Origin: Himantopus leucocephalus
Lineage: Eukaryota; Chordata; Aves; Charadriiformes; Recurvirostridae
NCBI GenBank assembly: GCA_003993805.1
Contig: RSEF01000005.1
Span: forward strand, 18,965,932-19,029,931
Reading direction: 5' to 3'
DNA length: 64,000 nt
In this document: one piece after another, positions 25,107 to 37,340 of the stretch
How the letters are laid out: every line of letters starts with the position of its first letter
Numbering within the stretch: position 1 is the stretch's first letter
Program-made: the position numbers and the translations under genes
The notes under the pieces: generated by a model
The model's input: the letters and a program-made list of their open reading frames with translations, nothing else
Database searches by the model: none
What the model was told of the DNA's origin: nothing

Positions 25107-26430
25107 CCCAGAGCCCTCCTCTGCTATCACCACTTTTGTGAAGCAGCTCTTGAGTGTTGCCTTGCTATCGGCTTCAACACCAGTTTGTCCTACCCCTGCT
25201 AGCCCTCCCTGCCCTGTGTTAGAAACCCTCAGCAGGAGGCAGTAGTGGTGTTTGCTTGAGTTGCAGCTTTTTCAGGCAGTGCCAATTATGTGCCTTGGCT
25301 CTGGGTGTAGTGGTAATCTGTAAGGTTGTCCAGGCTCTGGCCTTGCTGCTCCATGGCATAATGCAGATTTGCAGGTCAAAAGCATAGTGTTGCAGGGTGA
25401 TTCTTGCATGGTGGTGGAGAGGAGACTCTAACATGTGGTCCTTTGGCTGGTTTTGCAATGCAAATATGCTTCTAGTTTGGTTAATTTATGCACTGGCTTT
25501 ATTGACTATACAGTGTCTCCCTTCTGACAAACAGCAGGTGGCATGTTTGGATCAAGAATGTAAGTGCTCTGTCTCAGACTCTGGGGCGCCGGGAAAGATG
25601 CACAGGGATTGGGAAAGAAATAATGCAGTAGAGATGCCCTTTCACTAATTTTTCATCATAACTTCAAGCTGCCACTGAAAAGGTCAATTCTGGCTGGGAA
25701 GTCCTGGCTCCTCTTGCTTGTGATGGTCCAACAGAAGGGGAAGGGTAGTGTTTCACCTTGCAGCAGCCCAGACGAAGGTGCTCAGGCACCTCAGCTTGTG
25801 GGATGGAGTGAGAATATAGCCATTTTGCCTTTGGAATTTGCCCATGCAGATGCACTGCTGTCGCTTTCTAGACCTTTGGTGAGGTTTGATGGTAAAAGCC
25901 CACACAATGTACGGAAGGAAATAACAATAGGGGTCAGGAGCAGACACTGGGCTCTCGTTACTTACGTGTTCTCGTTTAAGTAATGAGTTGGATGCTGCAT
26001 CCCCATATGTCTTGCGTACAGGGTGTGAGTTCACAGACATTTCAAGCTTCTGATTTCTCATGCAAGGAGGAGGAAGTTTCCCGTTATTTCATTAGTTAGA
26101 AAAAGAAAGGCCACTCAAAGCAAATCCTTTCCCTCTGGACAGAAGAAGTAAAGCAGCTCCATAAATTTGATCTCATTCTTGTTGAAATAAACTCTGGGCT
26201 TACACAACTGCATGATAAACACCACAGTCTAGAGCAGGCTTTGCTTGGACAGGCTATTTGCAAGCACCCAGCCCCAAGTTTGGCTGTCTCCAGCTCTGCC
26301 AGCTCCTGCAGCAGCCTTGGGTCCCCACAGAATCATACTCTGTCCCTCAGGCCTGATCTGCCCCATGCATGAAACCTTCACAAAGGACAGGAGCACAGGC
26401 ATTTAAGCCTATGGCATGGAGCACAGCACA
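25107..26430. other. Non-coding intergenic DNA
   Basis: No exon, RNA gene or named repeat is recognised. Open frames are 102 codons or shorter, occur on both strands and have no family features. Confidence 0.4.
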
Positions 26431-26698
26431 AAAAAAGGGACGGTACAGAAGTGATGGACAGGGGAATAACCACATAGGATTTCTTCCTGGGAATCTGGCT
26501 TGGCTTGGGGTATATGCAGGAGTTGGTTTCAAATGGACAGAGTCAAGGAGAGTTGGTTAATTCCCCAGGATTTGCAAGCACTCACATCTAAGCATATGTA
26601 GAAATTATAAAGAGATATCTAGAAAGATATAATGTATGTAGAGATATTGTATATATAACCTCAAAAAAGGGACAGTACAGAAGTGAGGGACAGGGAAG
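26431..26698 (+). repeat. Short direct repeats about 235 bp apart
   Basis: A unit of about 33 bp (A-run, then GGGAC, G or A, GTACAGAAGTGA, then GGACAGGG) occurs at about 26431-26463 and again at 26663-26695, with only about two mismatches. The roughly 200 bp between them includes AT-rich AGATAT repeats. The spacing could reflect a local duplication or an insertion flanked by duplicated sequence. Confidence 0.7.
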
Positions 26699-26701
26699 CA
26701 A

Positions 26702-26720
26702 AATATATATATATATGTAT
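26702..26720 (+). repeat. AT microsatellite
   Basis: (TA)n run of about eight units ending in TGTATG, directly after the second copy of the short direct repeat. Confidence 0.85.
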
Positions 26721-29384
26721 GAATAGACAGATATCTATTTTCAACACCACCAAGTTGTCAGAACTGTTTAAACACCAAGCACTAGTCAAGAGACCCACCA
26801 TTGCTGGGTGTCTTTCTGTTAGAAGTGAACAGCAAAACATGGACTGCTCCAGGCCAAAGGACCAGGGTGTCTGTGGGAAGGTTGAGCACTGGCATATTTC
26901 CTGTTAGAGGCAAGCAAAATAAACAGTCTACATGAGAGAAATTATTTCCACCTGCTGTCAAACAGCACAGAGTCTGCAAACAAAAGTAGCTCCAAGTGTC
27001 TACACTTACCCTATGGCTGGTGAGAACAACAGAGGGAGACAGACATGCTGATGATTCCCTTTACTGTGTTGTTTCTTCTTGGTGATGCAAAATCCTCCCT
27101 ATGCCCTTGCCCCATGCAGGTGTCTCTGCAAACAAGGGATATAAGGACAGCCTCTTTTTTTTCCAAAAGATCCTTTGATCCTTCTGGGCATTTGCCTTTT
27201 CCTGATTCTCATGTCTGGATTTTCATACCTTCCATGTTTCACTCCGAAGAAGAAAATGCAGGAGATAGGCTGATAAACTTAGTTCTAAAAACCTGCATTG
27301 GTCTCATGATATTAAAGCCAAAGTCAAGCACCAAACAAACTGCTGCCATAGCTACACAGATAAAACTGCCTAGCAGAGATGCTGCTTCCACCATCAAAAA
27401 AGGGGGTTTTACTCTTTTTCTACGGCTGAGGAAAATTAGCAATAGCAGCAAAATGTTTATTGCCATGTAATTATTTCCATGGTAAGGCTTTATTTGATAA
27501 TAAAAAACTCTCACTTTGAGAAAAGCTACACCCGCCATCAGTGTTTATGAAACCTAGTGCAAGGGGAGGAGAGAGACAGGGTAATTCCCTGTTGAAAAGG
27601 GGCAGCTCTGAAGCTGTGTTTTCTTTGGGAAATGAAGTTTGGTGAGCAACAGTTCACAGCAGACGACTGTGCCACCTTGTGGCTTTGGTTAGTGCTAAGC
27701 ACTAAAGTATTTATATTTTTTGACATGGATGTATCCCTGCAAATGCCAGACCTAGTGAAAGAGCAAGAAAAAATGCCCAGTAGTACTGTGAGAAAGGCAG
27801 TAGGAGTCCAAAGTCGGGTCTAATAAGTTTACATTTGTCATTCCTAGCATCCCATATTAGTCTGTCCATATGCCCAACTCACCCTACCTGCCTAAAGGGA
27901 GGGGCAAACACTTGAAATCAGTACTTGTCTGCCACACTAGAGGTAAGGCTGTTTATTCTTGGTACTTAACCTGAAATCTTCAAGGTTGATATTTGATTTT
28001 TTTAATAGAAATCACGTGAAACTGTAGCACCTTGACAACAGAGGCACCATCACAAATCATCTCTATGCTGCTTTTGCTCAAGCAGGTGCACCCTTGGTGC
28101 CCAGCCTGCCTGCACCATCTGGATCCTGCTGCATCTGAGGAAGGCACAGATGGAGACCTCGAGCTTGAAGTGGAGGGTCCCTGGGACCAGACTCTGTGCA
28201 TGGATAGAGGCAGTCTGCCCTATCTCCATGTCATATGAAGGGAGGAAAGGCCAGCAGAAACACAGAAGTGATGCAACCTGTGAAGTAAGGTCACAGATCG
28301 AGATCAATCACAAAATGAAGAAAAGCCACCAGGTCTCTTGGCTTGCAGTGCTACCAAATGGTACTGAATGCTCAAAGACCAGACTTTTCTCTTGAAATGT
28401 GCCACTGGCTTGTCCTAAGACACGTTGACACAAACAAGACTGGCAGGAGGAATTAGACTGCCATTAACTCCTTTTGTTGTTGTTTAGGTAACTAAGCAGC
28501 CAGATAGTGAGCCAGAGGGTTTGACTGCCCTTGGCAACTCTGATTACAGATAGTGAAAGCAGCAAAAAGGAAAAGCTGAAATGAAAACAAACAAAAAAAA
28601 TTACTCCTACACTTTTGTAAGAGGAGGAGGAAATCTTCATTTTAATTAGCTAACTTTAGGAGGAAAAAGCCCCACAATATCAACAGATGCCATCAAGGTG
28701 TCACAGTCAGTCAGGAGAGAAGCTGTGCACTGACCTGTGAAGGTATCTATCCCACTGCAGCTGAGAATTTAAAGGGTGATATGTTTTGAACAAGACATGT
28801 CTTGTGATGTTTAGAGATTTACAGAATTTACTGATAAAATTTCCACTTTCAAGTAAGACTCCCACTAACACGTGTTGACATCTCCTAGGAGCTTCACACA
28901 ACTATTTTCCTCCCATTGTCCTTCTCTAGACTGAAAGACACACTGGAAATTTTATCAAAGATCACTTAGAACTAGTTGTGGGGTTTAAATCCCACCAGTG
29001 GACACTCTCTGTGGTGATCACAAGTTTACCCCTGCTGCTTGTGCCAGTATGAAACGGTCCTTCTAACATGGCTGATGCAGCCTTTAAGCAAAAGGAGAAA
29101 TTATCTTCTTTCTGTATTAGGACCCTGGAGATTGGATTCTGTTCCTGGTCTTCCTCTTTTACCCAATCTTGTGCAAAACTGAACCTCTGTATACCTGTAC
29201 ATGGCACAGACCATCCTTACACCTGCTGAACTACAACATTTGGTCCATGGGCAGTTGGTTGTAGATTTCTGGCCTGGACAGATTTTGCCCTTTTGACCCC
29301 TGTAACTTGATTTTTGTTAAAAAATCTGTACGTTCCTACTCACATGTTTCATCCCCCTCTACAACTTGTTAAGTAACTTTTCTA
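26721..29384. other. Non-coding intergenic DNA
   Basis: No exon or RNA gene is recognised. The longest frame (141 codons, plus 27045-27470) has a hydrophobic start but no recognisable domain, and is opposed by a 99-codon minus frame, so I treat it as chance. Confidence 0.4.
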
Positions 29385-30725
29385 TCTCCAAGCATGGATT
29401 TCATATACTATGAACACCAAATTTGTCAGGCACAATTTGCACTTAATGGAGCCACATTGGCTGCCACCGATCACCTTATTTTCCATGTGCCTATAGCATG
29501 GTTTTCAGGAGGATCTGCTCCATGATCTTGCCAGGCACAGAGCTGAGACTGGCTGGCCAGTAGTTCCCCAGGTCTTCCTTTTCTCCCTTTTTAAAAATGG
29601 GGGTTATATTTTCCCTTTTCCAGGCAATGGAAACTTCGCCAGACTGCCACGACTTCTGAAATATGATGGATAGTGGCTTAGTAACTTCATTTGCCAGTTC
29701 CCTCAGGACCCATGAATGTATCTCATCAGGTTCCATGGATTTATGCACTTTCAAGTTCCTTAGATGGTTTTGAACCTGATCTTGTCCTACAGTGGGCGGT
29801 TCCTCATTCTCCCAGTCCCTGCCTTTGCCTTCTATGACTTGGGCAGTGTGGCTAGAACACTTGCTAGTGAAGACCAAGGCAAAAAAGCTATTGAGTACCT
29901 CAGCCTTGTCCATATCCCAGGTAACCAGGTCTCCAGTTTCCTTCTGGAAAGGGCCTGCATTTTCCCTAGTGGAAAAAAAATTTCCCTTTTATTACTGACC
30001 TACCTGTAGCAGCCTTTCCTATTGCCCTTGATGTCCCCGGCCAGATTTAATTATATCAGGGCTTTAGCTTTCCAAACCTGATCCCTGGCTGCTCAGACAA
30101 TTTCTCTGTCTTCCTCCCATGCTACTTGTCCTTGCTTCCACCCTCTGTAGGCTTCCTTTTTGTGTATGAGATTGTCCAGGAGCAGCTTGTTCATCCATGC
30201 AGGCCTCCTGGCATTTTTGCCCAACTTCATCTTTGTTAAGATGCATCGCTCCTGAGCTTGGAGGAGGTGGTCCTTGAATATTAGCTTGCTTTCCAGAGCC
30301 CCTCTTCTCTCCAGGGCTTTATCCCATGGTACTCTATCAAGCAGATCCCTGAAGAGGCAGGTCTGCTCTCCTGAAGTCCACGGTAGTCAGCTTGCTGTAC
30401 ACCGTCCTCGCTGCCCCAAGGATCTTGAACTCCACCATTTCATGGTCACTGCAGCAAAGGCTGCCCTTGAGCTTCACATTCCCCACTGGCCCCTCCTTGT
30501 TGGTGAAAACAAGGTCCAGCATAACACCTCTCCTCTTTGGCTCCTCTGTCACTTGCAGAAAAAAGTTATCATTGATGCATTCTAGGAACCTCCTGGATTG
30601 CTTGTGCCCTGTTGTGTCATCCCTCCAACAGATATCAGGGTGGTTGAAGTCCCCCATGAGGACCAGGACTTGTGAACATAAGGCTGCTCCTATCTGTCTA
30701 TAGAGGGCCTCATCTGTTCGGTCTT
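29385..30725 (-). mobile_element. Decayed CR1 LINE (endonuclease and reverse transcriptase remnants)
   Basis: On the minus strand, from 30725 downward, the translation runs through the end of the CR1 apurinic endonuclease domain. GDFNHPDICW lies near 30650, and the CSDHEMVEFKIL block contains the catalytic SDH. The reverse transcriptase start follows from about 29913 ([53 protein letters not shown]), and similarity fades near 29390. Frames are interrupted between 29914 and 30336 and again near 29490. The ORF1 and early endonuclease parts are missing at the 5' end, and the catalytic reverse-transcriptase motifs and 3' UTR are missing at the other. The copy cannot move. It is typical of CR1 in birds and supports an avian source. 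Confidence 0.93.
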
Positions 30726-33700
30726 CCTTTTTGATTTATGTCTTCTCCTTGGGCTTTGTTATACAGTCAGTTCTCGCTTACTCCACAGTTACAAACTAAC
30801 AGAACTAATTATTCACATAAATCCTTAATATATTTTCTATTAAATCAGAGGCGCACTGAGACCTTTGGAAAACAGATGATGTTATTACTGAGACCTCAGT
30901 GTTACCCTGTCAAAGCTTACCAGACGGACTCAGTTTCAATGCCACTTCACTTACATTTATGTAAACATCACAGATAGACATTGGCTTTGTAACAAAGACA
31001 GAAAGGGGATCAATAAGGCAAGAGGCCGGTTGTTATATTCAATTTAAGCTGATTGTAACTAAACTACTTCACTTAAATGAGACAAATTGTTGGTAATACT
31101 GAGGATTTCAGTCTTTCTAGACACCCAAGATTGATTTTTGGAAGGTGGATGTTTCTGTGTTTCTGTTCATGCATGTGGTAAGGAAGTATGAATTGTCTTA
31201 TCTCTTACATTACAGGCTACAGAATATCACCTCTGCAGAGAAAATATCACAGAATAATCCTGTCTTGTTGTAAATCTTAAGAAATAGAATTCAACAGGTT
31301 CCTAAAACCAAAAGTGGTTGACATAAGAATGTGGGACAGCACATACCACACCAATTTAAAAAAAAAATCGCTAATCCATCTTCAAAAGAAGTAATTAAAA
31401 GTGTTTGAAACAACTTTGAATGACCCAGAACATATGAAGAAAGTGAAAATTCCTTTTAAATTGACTGTCACTTATTTTTCTTTGGCCAGAGGAAAAATAA
31501 CCTTTCAGCAAAATTGGAAGAAAAGATGCTGGCCCTTTGACACCTGCTCTCTCCCTTGTTTTGTGAGCAAGCTGGAAAGCCATCCTATGCAAGTCTTTCT
31601 TCCCCAACCTTAACTGCAATCGTAAGTGTTATAAGTCATAAGTGTTACTGAAGTTACAGCAATGAAATCCAATTTTCTGTTGTGAGGCCGAGAAGCTTTT
31701 GTCCCTACATCTGTTGCTGTCTTTACAATGCCTGACCTCTGAGAAGTACTTCTGGAGCAAGACTGAAGACAGCGGTCCCAAGGATTCTAAGCATTTCCTT
31801 GTTGGCTGCATCTCTAGAATCCAGCAGGATCTGGAAATAAACTGGACTCTTCAAGTGCTTAATTCACAAAACCTAGCCTTAGTTGTAGGTGGAAAAAAGA
31901 TACCAACTTATAAAAAAGACAGAATACTTGTCCTAGTGAACACTATCTCTCACAAGGCCCAAGTTAGGACAGGGGCCTCCAGAATGCACATATTCCTCAA
32001 TCTCTTTCATCACCAATTCCTGATTTTTCAGGTCTGATCATCCAAGCAGGTCTACTAGTAAAGAGAAGTGGGTTCCCATTCAGTCTAGCTTTCATTTGAA
32101 GTGTACTGCTTGATCCTGTACAGACATAGCAGTACGCTCTGTACATTTTGGATTCCCAAACTTTGAACTTTCCCTAAACCTGTTTAATTCTACCTGGGGA
32201 ACGAACGCTGTATGTGAACAGATTGTTCTCCAGGAACTGGGTAGAACCGTGTGACAAACAGGTCCTCTCCCTTAACTTTATACTTCAGTATTTCCTGGAT
32301 ACACCTACCAGAACTGCAGAGGAAAGGGGTAATAATGAGGGCTAGAGCCCATGAGATGCTCACCTCTCTGCCAGGATCCCCTGTTACCCTTCCTCTAAGG
32401 AACAGGACCACAGTTCAGTTTGAGAAATGTAAAACACCTGGGCTTCAGTTTATTACTGGCTCCTGTAGCATATCAGGAGTTAAAAAGAATGATTGAACTG
32501 GATNTTTTTTTTTTTTTTTTTTTTTTTTTTTTCTTTTGGTTATGATGAGCTCTCAACATTTAGGTTAGCGTAGGGCTAGGGAACTCAAAGCTTAGAGAGA
32601 CCAATTCCTTGCCACTACCAGTCAGCACACTTCCTGCCTCCAGGATCCTGCTGAATCAAACAGTAGCTTTATTATTTTAATCCCTAAACCTGCTCACTTC
32701 CCTGTAATTATAGGTAAAAAGGATAGACACCTGCTGTGCAAGAGAAGCTGAGGGCACAGTCTCACCTACGTGAGCATTTGTCCCAACTCTAGCTTCAGGG
32801 AATCTCCCAACTGAACTCTTGCCACTCTATTGTTCCCAAAACATGGGCTTTTTGTACTATAACCTACAATAGAAAAGAGAAGCTAAGGATACCAACCCTT
32901 CCTAATGCTGCTATGTATAATGTGGGAACTGACTGTAACCTTTAGAGCCCAAGATTTCCACATTCTATGTTGAATGCTTCTCAGTTTTAGTGACTGCCTG
33001 TATACAGTACAATGCCTACAGTAAAATGAATGTAAGCACTAAGTTTATTTCCCTACAACATAGGAGGAATTCACATCTCTAGGACAGAGAAAGAGATCAT
33101 CTAAGAATTAATCCCTAATCAAACCTGTAATGATAGCCTAATGAACTAAATTAAAACACAGGAGAAAGCATTGGCCCTGTTCTCATGAGCCCTTCTCATA
33201 CCCTTCTAGGCCATGCAAAGTTCAGTAACAAACATTGCTCCCTAAGTAATAGATTGTTAAAGCTGTTGCTATCCCTTAAATCAGATTTATTGCCAAAGTA
33301 GCTCTCCCTTCAGGAAATTGTAACAGAAGGCATTAGCTTCAGTTAGGGCAAGCCCAGATCCTGTCTGTGCAGGCTGTCCAGAATATATGTAAGCTGTTGG
33401 TATCTTCCTGTCCCAAAAGCCAACTCTAGCCTCAAGCCTGTTATTCATGTTAATTACAGACAGGAGACCAATCATTAATTGTAAGAGGAAATTCAAGACC
33501 TTATCCTGCCTCTGCCATCCCTCTTCCAATTTTTGTGTTCCATGAGGAATCCATCAAAAACCCAAACTGGGCAGAGCCAAGTAAATTGCTTGTCCTAATC
33601 TTCACTATAGCCATGATCTTACCCAGCTGAGCTGGCAATATCATTTGCAGTTACTATCCTCATCTCATTTCTGCAATATATTCAGAGTGCAGCAATTAGT

Positions 33701-36017
33701 CTGGCTTATCAAGCCTTCATTTTCCAAACAATAGCTTTGTCTCCAATCTTAATTATAGGCATGGCCCCTTTCATACTGCCTAAAACCACAACAGTATTGG
33801 CTCCTGTGCACACTAACTCTCTTCCTAACTGTGCTTTCTGTACATATTCCAGCAACCACCTGGATTCTTTGGAGAAACATTGGGCTAGGTAGTGCTCTGT
33901 GCTGTTAGCAGGGATGTGGTCAGCCACTCTTGTGGAAGCCATAGAGCATGTATGCTTGATTGCCTTTACTCCACCCTGCTCTCCACAGTAGCATGTACTG
34001 CTTAAAAGGCTGCACCACCATTCCCTAGTCTCTCACTTACAGGACAACCCATGTAAAACCCCTTAGAGCATAGGCAAATGAAAGGCAAACGTACCTGGGG
34101 AATACCTGTCCCAAAAGGCATTTGTTTCACATGAAGAACTTTCCTCTCCTCATAACTCTACATGAGCTTTTTGGCAGCATGTGGCCACAGTTACCTCATA
34201 CCTAATTACCTTTTTTAGGGTCCATAACATAGATAGCTTCAACACTGCTCTCTTTAGCAGCATTTCACTCCTAGTTTCTTTGGGGCTAGCATAAAGCATG
34301 GAAGGAGATCCAGATAGCTGCATAGTTTGGGATCAGGCTTTTCTTCAGCACAGCTGTCAGTCACCCACACTCTGGCAGAATGCATTTTGACCACTTTAGC
34401 CACTTCCTAGCATATCCAGATGCAATTTGTTATCCACTTAAATTGACAGTGATGTGCTTAATAAGCTGAACACCTTGATCTGCCCTGCTGTGGACAATAA
34501 CAGTCGGGGCAATTTCATAAAAGATCAGAACCAGTAGATTTAGAATTAGGCATCCTTCCCTGTGAGCACAGGTTTGGTCCTGGGAACATATACAGAATTC
34601 ATTGGGACAAATGATATGACAGAGCTGTATTTTCCAATTAATGCATTAAGGAATCTGTAAGCTGTGGGAGTGTAAGACTACAAAGATCCAGTCAGACAGC
34701 TGAGCAAGCTTCTCTGGAGCAAAAAGAAAATACTGTCTCTTCCAGTTTCAAGAGATACCCTGAAACATCTGGGCACTGTAGGAGCAGGAATGATAGGTAT
34801 GCCATGTGGAAATAGGTATTCCTTGTGTGGGATACATGTATCAAACACCTCCCTGCAACCAGCTACTGTGTCAGTCAGGGTCCACTCTGAGAGATGAACA
34901 CTTTGTTCATCTTCTCAGGTGAGAAAGCCCAGCTACAGCCAGGAGTTCTGGAAAGAAGAGTGGGGTCACTCTGCTTCATGACATACAAAATCCTAAAAAG
35001 TTTTCTGTTGTTCTGGGTAATTTGGTCCAACTTTCCTAACACAATAGGATGATGGATGGCCTGTTCCAGGCTGTGCCATAAGTCCAGACATAAGGGTCCA
35101 GACATTATGACACCATAAGTCCAGATCCTGTAGTATTTTTCCTCAAACTACAAATGTATCTTAATCATAGTGATGGAAAAAAATCACTAGAGTTAGGCAG
35201 TCATTACATGACTGGTCCAGGGTCCATTGATATTAAGCATTATTTGCAAGGGTAACGTAGCTAAGAGGAAAATTTTTTTTTTACATTTTCGGGTTCAGTA
35301 CAATACAAAACCTGAAAGAACTTTGTAGGAAACAAGCATGTCTCTGAGTTTGTATGCCGTATTTTTTTCTACCCTGGAAAAATCCATAGAAATAGAATTG
35401 GACATCACCAGGACTGCTGATGACTGCTCAGAAAGACTTCATTCTGCGTCTTATCTAACCAGCATGCAGGAGAAAGGATATCTTGATTAAAGATTATTTT
35501 GACTTTTAGGTCAAGATGGTAAATTTCACAAATCTGAGACCACCAATACTAGCTGCACAAATCAAGACCAAACTAGACTCAATGGAACTAGCAAGTACGT
35601 TCACCATAAAAAAAAAGAAGTCATTAGTTAAAAGATGTACTTTAACATCCTACAAAGTCAATTTAAAAAATACCATACAATTAAAAGAAGAAATACAGAT
35701 TTGATCTGGTCTAATCAAAACAAAGAGATTATTCCTCTGGAGTGTAACATTTTTGATAAGGTCATGATGCTGACAAACTTGTGGTTAAGTTCTACAGCTA
35801 GCTAAATATTGTAATTCTGAAGGTGATCAGTTTTCCAGTGAACCTCTTCACCTTCTTGCTCTTGCTGTTATTGTACATTTTAAAATTAAAAAGGAAACAG
35901 CAACACTATCCTTATCTTAAATAGTATCTAAAGCAATTGTGATACTGGCTGCTTGTTTCTACTGTAGGTGATAAAACAGCTTTGCTCATAAAAAGGGCTG
36001 CTAATCAAATCTTTTAA
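30726..36017. other. Non-coding intergenic DNA
   Basis: No exon or RNA gene is recognised. The block holds the N plus T-run at 32504-32532. It also has a small tandem repeat of CATAAGTCCAGA-like units at about 35078-35125. Many short open frames occur on both strands, none with family features. Confidence 0.4.
32504..32532 (+). repeat. Single N followed by a 28-base T homopolymer
   Basis: Position 32504 is N and 32505-32532 are T. The arrangement is the same as at 23230, which suggests a common assembly or polishing artefact at long homopolymers. The length should not be trusted. Confidence 0.9.
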
Positions 36018-37340
36018 AAGTATTTATTATAAAACAAAATCCACATAATCTATAGTACAAATGCAGAGTCTGTTAGCTGTACAGATATTTATACAAAATA
36101 CCAGTTACTTCAAACAAGACTTTGGTTTTGTTAACATAAAGAAACACTGCAGTTTCATGACCAGAAAATTGTTAACGTATAAGTGTCTGAAGTGATGAAA
36201 GCCTCGAAGAAGTTTTTCTTAAGACAGTATTACCCAGTTCATTTGTATGCTAGAAGGCCATGCTTGGAAAAATAATTGGTAAAGACTTTCTGTAACACAA
36301 CAATGATCTTATGGCTCTAATGAAAAGTACTGTAGTGACAATATGAAAATAGCATCAATTTAATCCCCAAATACATAGGCATCAGTTACTGGTTTTTTTT
36401 CTAAATGTTATGTATTTTTGACAGATATTGAGATTTCTGTTGAAAAAGATTATGAATACATTAATCAAAGTTCACTTGAAATAATGCATTTGAGAGAAAT
36501 TCCAATATATTACGAAGTCAAGACATGCATGCTCTAAAAAGTCACAAGTTGTCAGCTTTCAATTAGTTCCACAACTTATGGATGTATGTATTTTAACTGA
36601 AGAGAGCCCTAACAATGATAAAAAGATTTGTTAAAACCAGTGGAGTACAATCGACATATGATTCTGGGGGCACATGTGATTTAAGGCTTTACTTTCTTCC
36701 CCAGTTGATATGCTGAACTGTTAAAATACGCAAGGCACTGAAGTATTGCATTTGGTTGTCTTTTGTAGTAACAAATGCTACAAAATACACATATAAAGCT
36801 GTAATTATTAGGCTGTTTCCAGAATACACATTTTAATATAAATATAAAAAAGACTGTGTGGGAGTTTTACCATAAAAATCCTTGGTACTCTTTGTATATT
36901 CATGTACATTTACAATAGCAGCAATTGCAATACAATTAGGTAAGAAAGCGATCTGGGTTAGTTTTGTTTATGATGCCCTCCAAATTTCACATACAACAAC
37001 AGACCAATCCTCGCATTTTCAACAGGTTTAGTTTTATATCTGTCAGCTGATGAATTCCATTTACAACTATTGTGTTTGTAGTTGCAACCAAAATACTGTT
37101 GTACTTACTTACGCACTGCAGAATCTCTGTACAAATCAAACTGGAGTATCACTCCCTTTGTCAAACACAGCTACTCTGGGAATGCTGTCACAGGAGTAGC
37201 ATCCTTCTTATTTAGAGAAAGGTGTGTCAGTGGGAGTACTTGCATTTCAAAGATGTGAATGCTGGTGAATTAGTCTGTCACTTACTGTAGCTGTCAAACT
37301 TACTTTTCTCCTCCAAGAAGTCCTTCTAAGCACATTCTCT
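36018..37340 (-). other. Possible distal minus-strand 3' UTR end with AATAAA
   Basis: A minus-strand AATAAA lies at 36023-36028, preceded (at higher coordinates) by more than 1 kb of AT-rich, repeat-free, non-coding sequence. This is the style of a long vertebrate 3' UTR. LRP5 is the only minus-strand gene upstream, so this could be the end of an extended LRP5 3' UTR of about 6.8 kb. I see no proof of transcription, and the proximal LRP5 poly(A) signals near 42.7 kb are sufficient for the gene. Treat as a hypothesis. Confidence 0.2.

Noticed and set aside
27045..27470. 141-codon plus-strand frame with a hydrophobic start
   Set aside because: The hydrophobic start resembles a signal peptide but the rest has no domain, and a 99-codon minus frame overlaps it.
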